7,589 nt of DNA. Origin: Nitrososphaera sp. GTDB taxonomy: Archaea; Thermoproteota; Nitrososphaeria; Nitrososphaerales; Nitrososphaeraceae. A model generated the notes under the pieces. The model was given only the letters and a program-made list of their open reading frames with translations. It made no database searches and had not been told where the DNA came from. The DNA is taken from positions 1 to 7,589 of the forward strand of contig JAKEIF010000076.1 of assembly GCA_022545875.1 (NCBI GenBank). The letters run 5' to 3'. Shown here one piece after another: positions 5,304 through 7,589 of the stretch. Numbering within the stretch: position 1 is the stretch's first letter; the number at the start of each line of letters is the position of its first letter. Made by a program: the position numbers and the translations under genes.

Positions 5304-6719
5304 TTGCCTCCTGCCACAATCTTTGAAAAAATCTGGAACGAACACATTGTCTATCAGGAACCAGGCGGGCCTTCGCTTCTTTACATTGACCGGCACCTGG
5401 TTCACGAAGTTACATCCCCTCAGGCTTTTGACGGTTTGAGGGAAAAAAGGAGAAAGGTCAGGAGGCCTGATCTCACCTATGCGACGATGGACCACAACGT
5501 GCCGACCAGCAACAGGTCGCTTCCGATCGTCGACCAGACATCTGCAGTCCAAATTCAAACTCTGGCTAAAAACTGCAGCGAGTTTGGAATCACTTTGTTT
5601 GACATGAAAAGCCCTGACCAAGGGATAGTCCACGTTATTGGCCCGGAGCTCGGGCTGACCCTACCCGGCACCACAATTGTTTGCGGCGACAGCCACACTT
5701 CCACTCACGGTGCATTTGGCGCCTTTGCACTTGGCATTGGCACAAGCGAAGTGGAACACGTTCTTGCGACGCAGTGCCTTTGGCTGGATAGACCAAAAAC
5801 GTTTGCCGTAACTTTGACCGGCAAGAGGAAAAACCCGCACGCCGTCACCGCAAAGGACATGATGCTCTATGTCATACGCAAAATAGGAACTGCTGGGGGC
5901 ACGGGCCACGTTCTCGAATACCGAGGAGACGCTATCTCTGATCTTTCTATGGAAAACAGGATGACTATATGCAACATGTCGATAGAAGCCGGTGCAAGGG
6001 CAGGCCTCATAGCACCTGACACGACAACGATTGACTTTGTAAGGGGCCGGCGTTATGCGCCAAAGGGGGAGCATTTCGAGAAAGCTTCGGAGTATTGGGA
6101 GAGCCTAGCGTCTGATCCCAACGCAAAATTCGACAAGTCTGTTGAATTTAATGTCAGCTCGCTGCCTCCTCAGGTAAGCTGGGGGACAAACCCTGGGATG
6201 GTTGCCGATGTAACCGAAAACGTACCGGATCCCACAGAATACTCCGCAGGGAATGAAAATGAGAGAAAGGCCGCCATACGTGCGCTAGAATACATGGCAC
6301 TCGATCCGGGCACCCCTATAACCGACATCAAGGTGGACAGAGTTTTCATTGGCTCATGCACGAATTCAAGGCTTGAGGATCTTGCCGAAGCATCAATTGT
6401 AGTCAAGGGCAGAAAAGTGTCTCCCAGTGTCCGTGCAATGGTGGTGCCCGGCTCGCAACAGGTAAAATTAGAAGCAGAGCGGCTTGGTCTCGACAGGATT
6501 TTTCGTGAGGCAGGATTTGAGTGGCGGGAATCTGGTTGCAGCATGTGTCTCGGAATGAATCCCGACATTCTGTCTCCGGGGGAACGCTGCGCCAGCACAT
6601 CCAATCGTAATTTTGAGGGCCGGCAGGGTTCTGGCGGAAGAACTCACCTAGTAAGCCCCGTAATGGCCGCAGCTGCTGCCATTGAAGGTCGGTTCGTAGA
6701 CGTCAGGGAGTGGCTCTAG
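5304..6719 (+). CDS. leuC: 3-isopropylmalate dehydratase large subunit
   Basis: 471 residues from a TTG start. With LeuD it isomerises 2-isopropylmalate to 3-isopropylmalate in leucine synthesis; aconitase family with one [4Fe-4S] cluster. An ATG at 5220 would add 28 residues of unrelated sequence, whereas homology begins at [14 protein letters not shown] right after TTG 5304, and the promoter lies between the two. With this start, the cluster ligands are C352 (IGSCTNSR), C412 and C415 ([13 protein letters not shown]), each offset by 5 from E. coli C347, C407 and C410, and the length is 471 against 466. Other signatures are [24 protein letters not shown] near the N terminus, [13 protein letters not shown] (128-140) and [19 protein letters not shown] (434-452). 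The long form with this C terminus is the bacterial type, not the shorter archaeal HacA-like type. It ends in TAG immediately before leuD in the same frame. Confidence 0.93.
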   Translation: MPPATIFEKIWNEHIVYQEPGGPSLLYIDRHLVHEVTSPQAFDGLREKRRKVRRPDLTYATMDHNVPTSNRSLPIVDQTSAVQIQTLAKNCSEFGITLFDMKSPDQGIVHVIGPELGLTLPGTTIVCGDSHTSTHGAFGAFALGIGTSEVEHVLATQCLWLDRPKTFAVTLTGKRKNPHAVTAKDMMLYVIRKIGTAGGTGHVLEYRGDAISDLSMENRMTICNMSIEAGARAGLIAPDTTTIDFVRGRRYAPKGEHFEKASEYWESLASDPNAKFDKSVEFNVSSLPPQVSWGTNPGMVADVTENVPDPTEYSAGNENERKAAIRALEYMALDPGTPITDIKVDRVFIGSCTNSRLEDLAEASIVVKGRKVSPSVRAMVVPGSQQVKLEAERLGLDRIFREAGFEWRESGCSMCLGMNPDILSPGERCASTSNRNFEGRQGSGGRTHLVSPVMAAAAAIEGRFVDVREWL

Positions 6720-7307
6720 CTGCAGCCCTTTACCATTCTAAAAAGCAAGCCAGTCCCACTTGACAGGGTCAACGTGGACACGGACCAAATCGTACCAAAG
6801 CAATTTCTAAAGCTCACCAGCAAGACCGGCTATGGCAAGTATCTTTTCTATGACTGGCGCTTTGACTCTGAGGGCCGACCGCGATCCGATTTTGTGCTAA
6901 ACGACCCAAAGTATGCCGGCAGACAAATACTCCTTGCCCGGGACAACTTTGGCAGCGGAAGCTCAAGGGAGCATGCTGCCTGGGCAATCCTTGACTATGG
7001 CTTTCGAGCAGTGATAGCGCCCTCGTTTGCCGACATTTTTTACAACAACTGCTCAAAGAACGGAATATTGGCAGTCAGGCTTGCAGCGGAGCAGGTGGAC
7101 TATTTGTTCGAAAACCATGACCAGGACATTTCGCTCGATCTGCCCAACCAGACGGTCGTAGCAGGCAACCTGAAGGCTTCGTTTGAAATAGACGAGTTCC
7201 GCAAAAAAGTGCTGCTGGAAGGCCTTGACAGTATTGGACTGACGCTGAAGCTCGGAAAAGAGATTTCCGCGTATGAAGCCCGAAACCGCGTAGCTCCGCC
7301 TACCTAG
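6720..7307 (+). CDS. leuD: 3-isopropylmalate dehydratase small subunit (start codon abnormal)
   Basis: This swivel subunit completes the active site of LeuC. LeuD homology begins right after the leuC TAG: LQPFTILKSKPVPLDRVNVDTDQIVPKQFL, in the same frame. The only in-frame start of the usual kind is GTG 6774, which would delete 18 residues including PLDRVN, conserved near the LeuD N terminus (E. coli PLDAANVDTD). Starting at CTG 6720, directly after the stop, gives 195 residues against 201 in E. coli, so I place the start there; readthrough of TAG to make a LeuCD fusion is the alternative. Motifs are LLARDNFGSGSSREHAAWAI and DYGFRAVIAPSFADIFYNN (swivel domain) and EGLDSIGLTL near the C terminus, all intact. 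Bacterial-type length. Confidence 0.88.
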   Translation: MQPFTILKSKPVPLDRVNVDTDQIVPKQFLKLTSKTGYGKYLFYDWRFDSEGRPRSDFVLNDPKYAGRQILLARDNFGSGSSREHAAWAILDYGFRAVIAPSFADIFYNNCSKNGILAVRLAAEQVDYLFENHDQDISLDLPNQTVVAGNLKASFEIDEFRKKVLLEGLDSIGLTLKLGKEISAYEARNRVAPPT

Positions 7308-7314
7308 CTGACAA

Positions 7315-7322
7315 GATTTTTA
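7315..7322 (+). promoter_or_regulatory. Candidate TATA box after leuD
   Basis: TTTTTATC lies 8 nt past the leuD stop and about 36 bp before TTG 7355, so transcription would start near 7344. An 8-nt palindrome, ACCCGGGT (7328-7335), sits just downstream. The T-run could also help to end the leuCD mRNA. Confidence 0.4.
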
Positions 7323-7354
7323 TCCCAACCCGGGTGGACAAGAAGTGAGGTAAG

Positions 7355-7589
7355 TTGGCAGGTATTGTAGCCATCTATAGCCACACCGCCGGCGCCAAGA
7401 ACAATGTAATTTACTATCTCACGCATTCCATGAGGATGCTCCAGCACCGCGGCAAGGCATACTGGAAGATGATTGTGGGCAACGGGGCTGCTGGTGCGGA
7501 AGGCTGGCTCCCGTCAGACGAGGCTGTCCTCCGGGTCGCGCAAAAGGAGAAGCTGCATGGTAATAACGGGATCGGCTACCTTTCGAAAC
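7355..7589 (+). CDS. Class II glutamine amidotransferase-like protein lacking the Cys nucleophile (3' end outside window)
   Basis: 78 residues are visible from TTG 7355; a TGA three codons upstream (7346) excludes an earlier start, and GAGGT at 7347-7351 is a close Shine-Dalgarno match only 3 nt away. The opening MAGIVAIYS matches the MCGIVAI start of class II (PurF/GlmS/AsnB-type) amidotransferases, MLQHRGKAYWKM matches LQHRG of PurF, and GNNGIGYLS matches the region around GNIGIGHVR. These enzymes use the Cys after the initiator Met to release ammonia from glutamine; here it is Ala (GCA). Glutaminase activity is therefore not expected unless Cys is supplied elsewhere. The role could be sensing, scaffolding or an ammonia-dependent reaction. 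The synthase domain, if any, lies beyond the window, so the substrate cannot be named. Confidence 0.7.
   Translation, partial: MAGIVAIYSHTAGAKNNVIYYLTHSMRMLQHRGKAYWKMIVGNGAAGAEGWLPSDEAVLRVAQKEKLHGNNGIGYLSK

Noticed and set aside
6717..6719. Pyrrolysine at the leuC TAG
   Set aside because: No pyl genes are visible, the lineage is not known for it, and the LeuC C terminus ends naturally at this point.
6774..7307. LeuD starting at GTG 6774
   Set aside because: It would delete the conserved N-terminal strand PFTILKSKPVPLDRVN, which is encoded in frame directly after the leuC stop.
1..7589. CRISPR arrays, insertion sequences, tRNA genes, attachment sites
   Set aside because: I saw no regularly spaced repeats, transposase motifs, tRNA T-arm with acceptor pairing, or paired terminal repeats. 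The TTCAAAA at 5130-5136 has only a 4-bp stem and no cloverleaf around it.

Overview
The window looks like chromosome of an ammonia-oxidising archaeon of the Thaumarchaeota (Nitrososphaerota). The evidence is a tetraether-lipid-synthase-type radical SAM protein, an archaeal proteasome beta subunit with a short propeptide, a Tat-exported Rieske protein, TATA-type promoters placed for leaderless or short-leader mRNAs, and U-tract terminators. This placement is an inference from gene content; no rRNA is present to confirm it. Genes are tightly packed and the protein content is mostly housekeeping.

Layout. 1-1020 (+): 3' two thirds of a tetraether lipid synthase-like gene, ending in a GC hairpin plus T-tract. 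1039-2583 (-): a row of three genes transcribed leftwards, in order a Rieske iron-sulfur protein, a winged-helix protein with an N-terminal hydrophobic segment, and a small, possibly frameshifted, membrane protein. 2584-2679: a divergent promoter region holding a perfect 14-nt palindrome between two TATA boxes. 2680-4152 (+): an M3-family zinc oligopeptidase. 4214-4873 (-): proteasome beta subunit, convergent with the peptidase. 4874-5303: a 430-nt stretch without protein genes that holds a probable structured RNA on the + strand (about 4949-5217) with its own promoter, then the leuC promoter. 5304-7307 (+): leuC and leuD, separated by a single TAG. 7355-7589 (+): start of a class II glutamine-amidotransferase-like protein whose usual Cys2 is alanine.

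How genes work together. LeuC and LeuD form isopropylmalate isomerase of leucine synthesis, and their in-frame junction with no ordinary start codon is the strangest coding feature. The Rieske protein fits the electron-transport chain. The protease and proteasome beta genes are neighbours but convergent, so they are not one operon.

The best candidates for something undescribed are (1) the RNA at 4949-5217, whose ends and inner arms pair through near-palindromic repeated words; (2) the leuC-TAG-leuD junction; (3) the Cys-less amidotransferase; and (4) the winged-helix protein with a signal-like N terminus preceded by a Shine-Dalgarno/anti-Shine-Dalgarno palindrome. I could not run a search, so the RNA is left unnamed.
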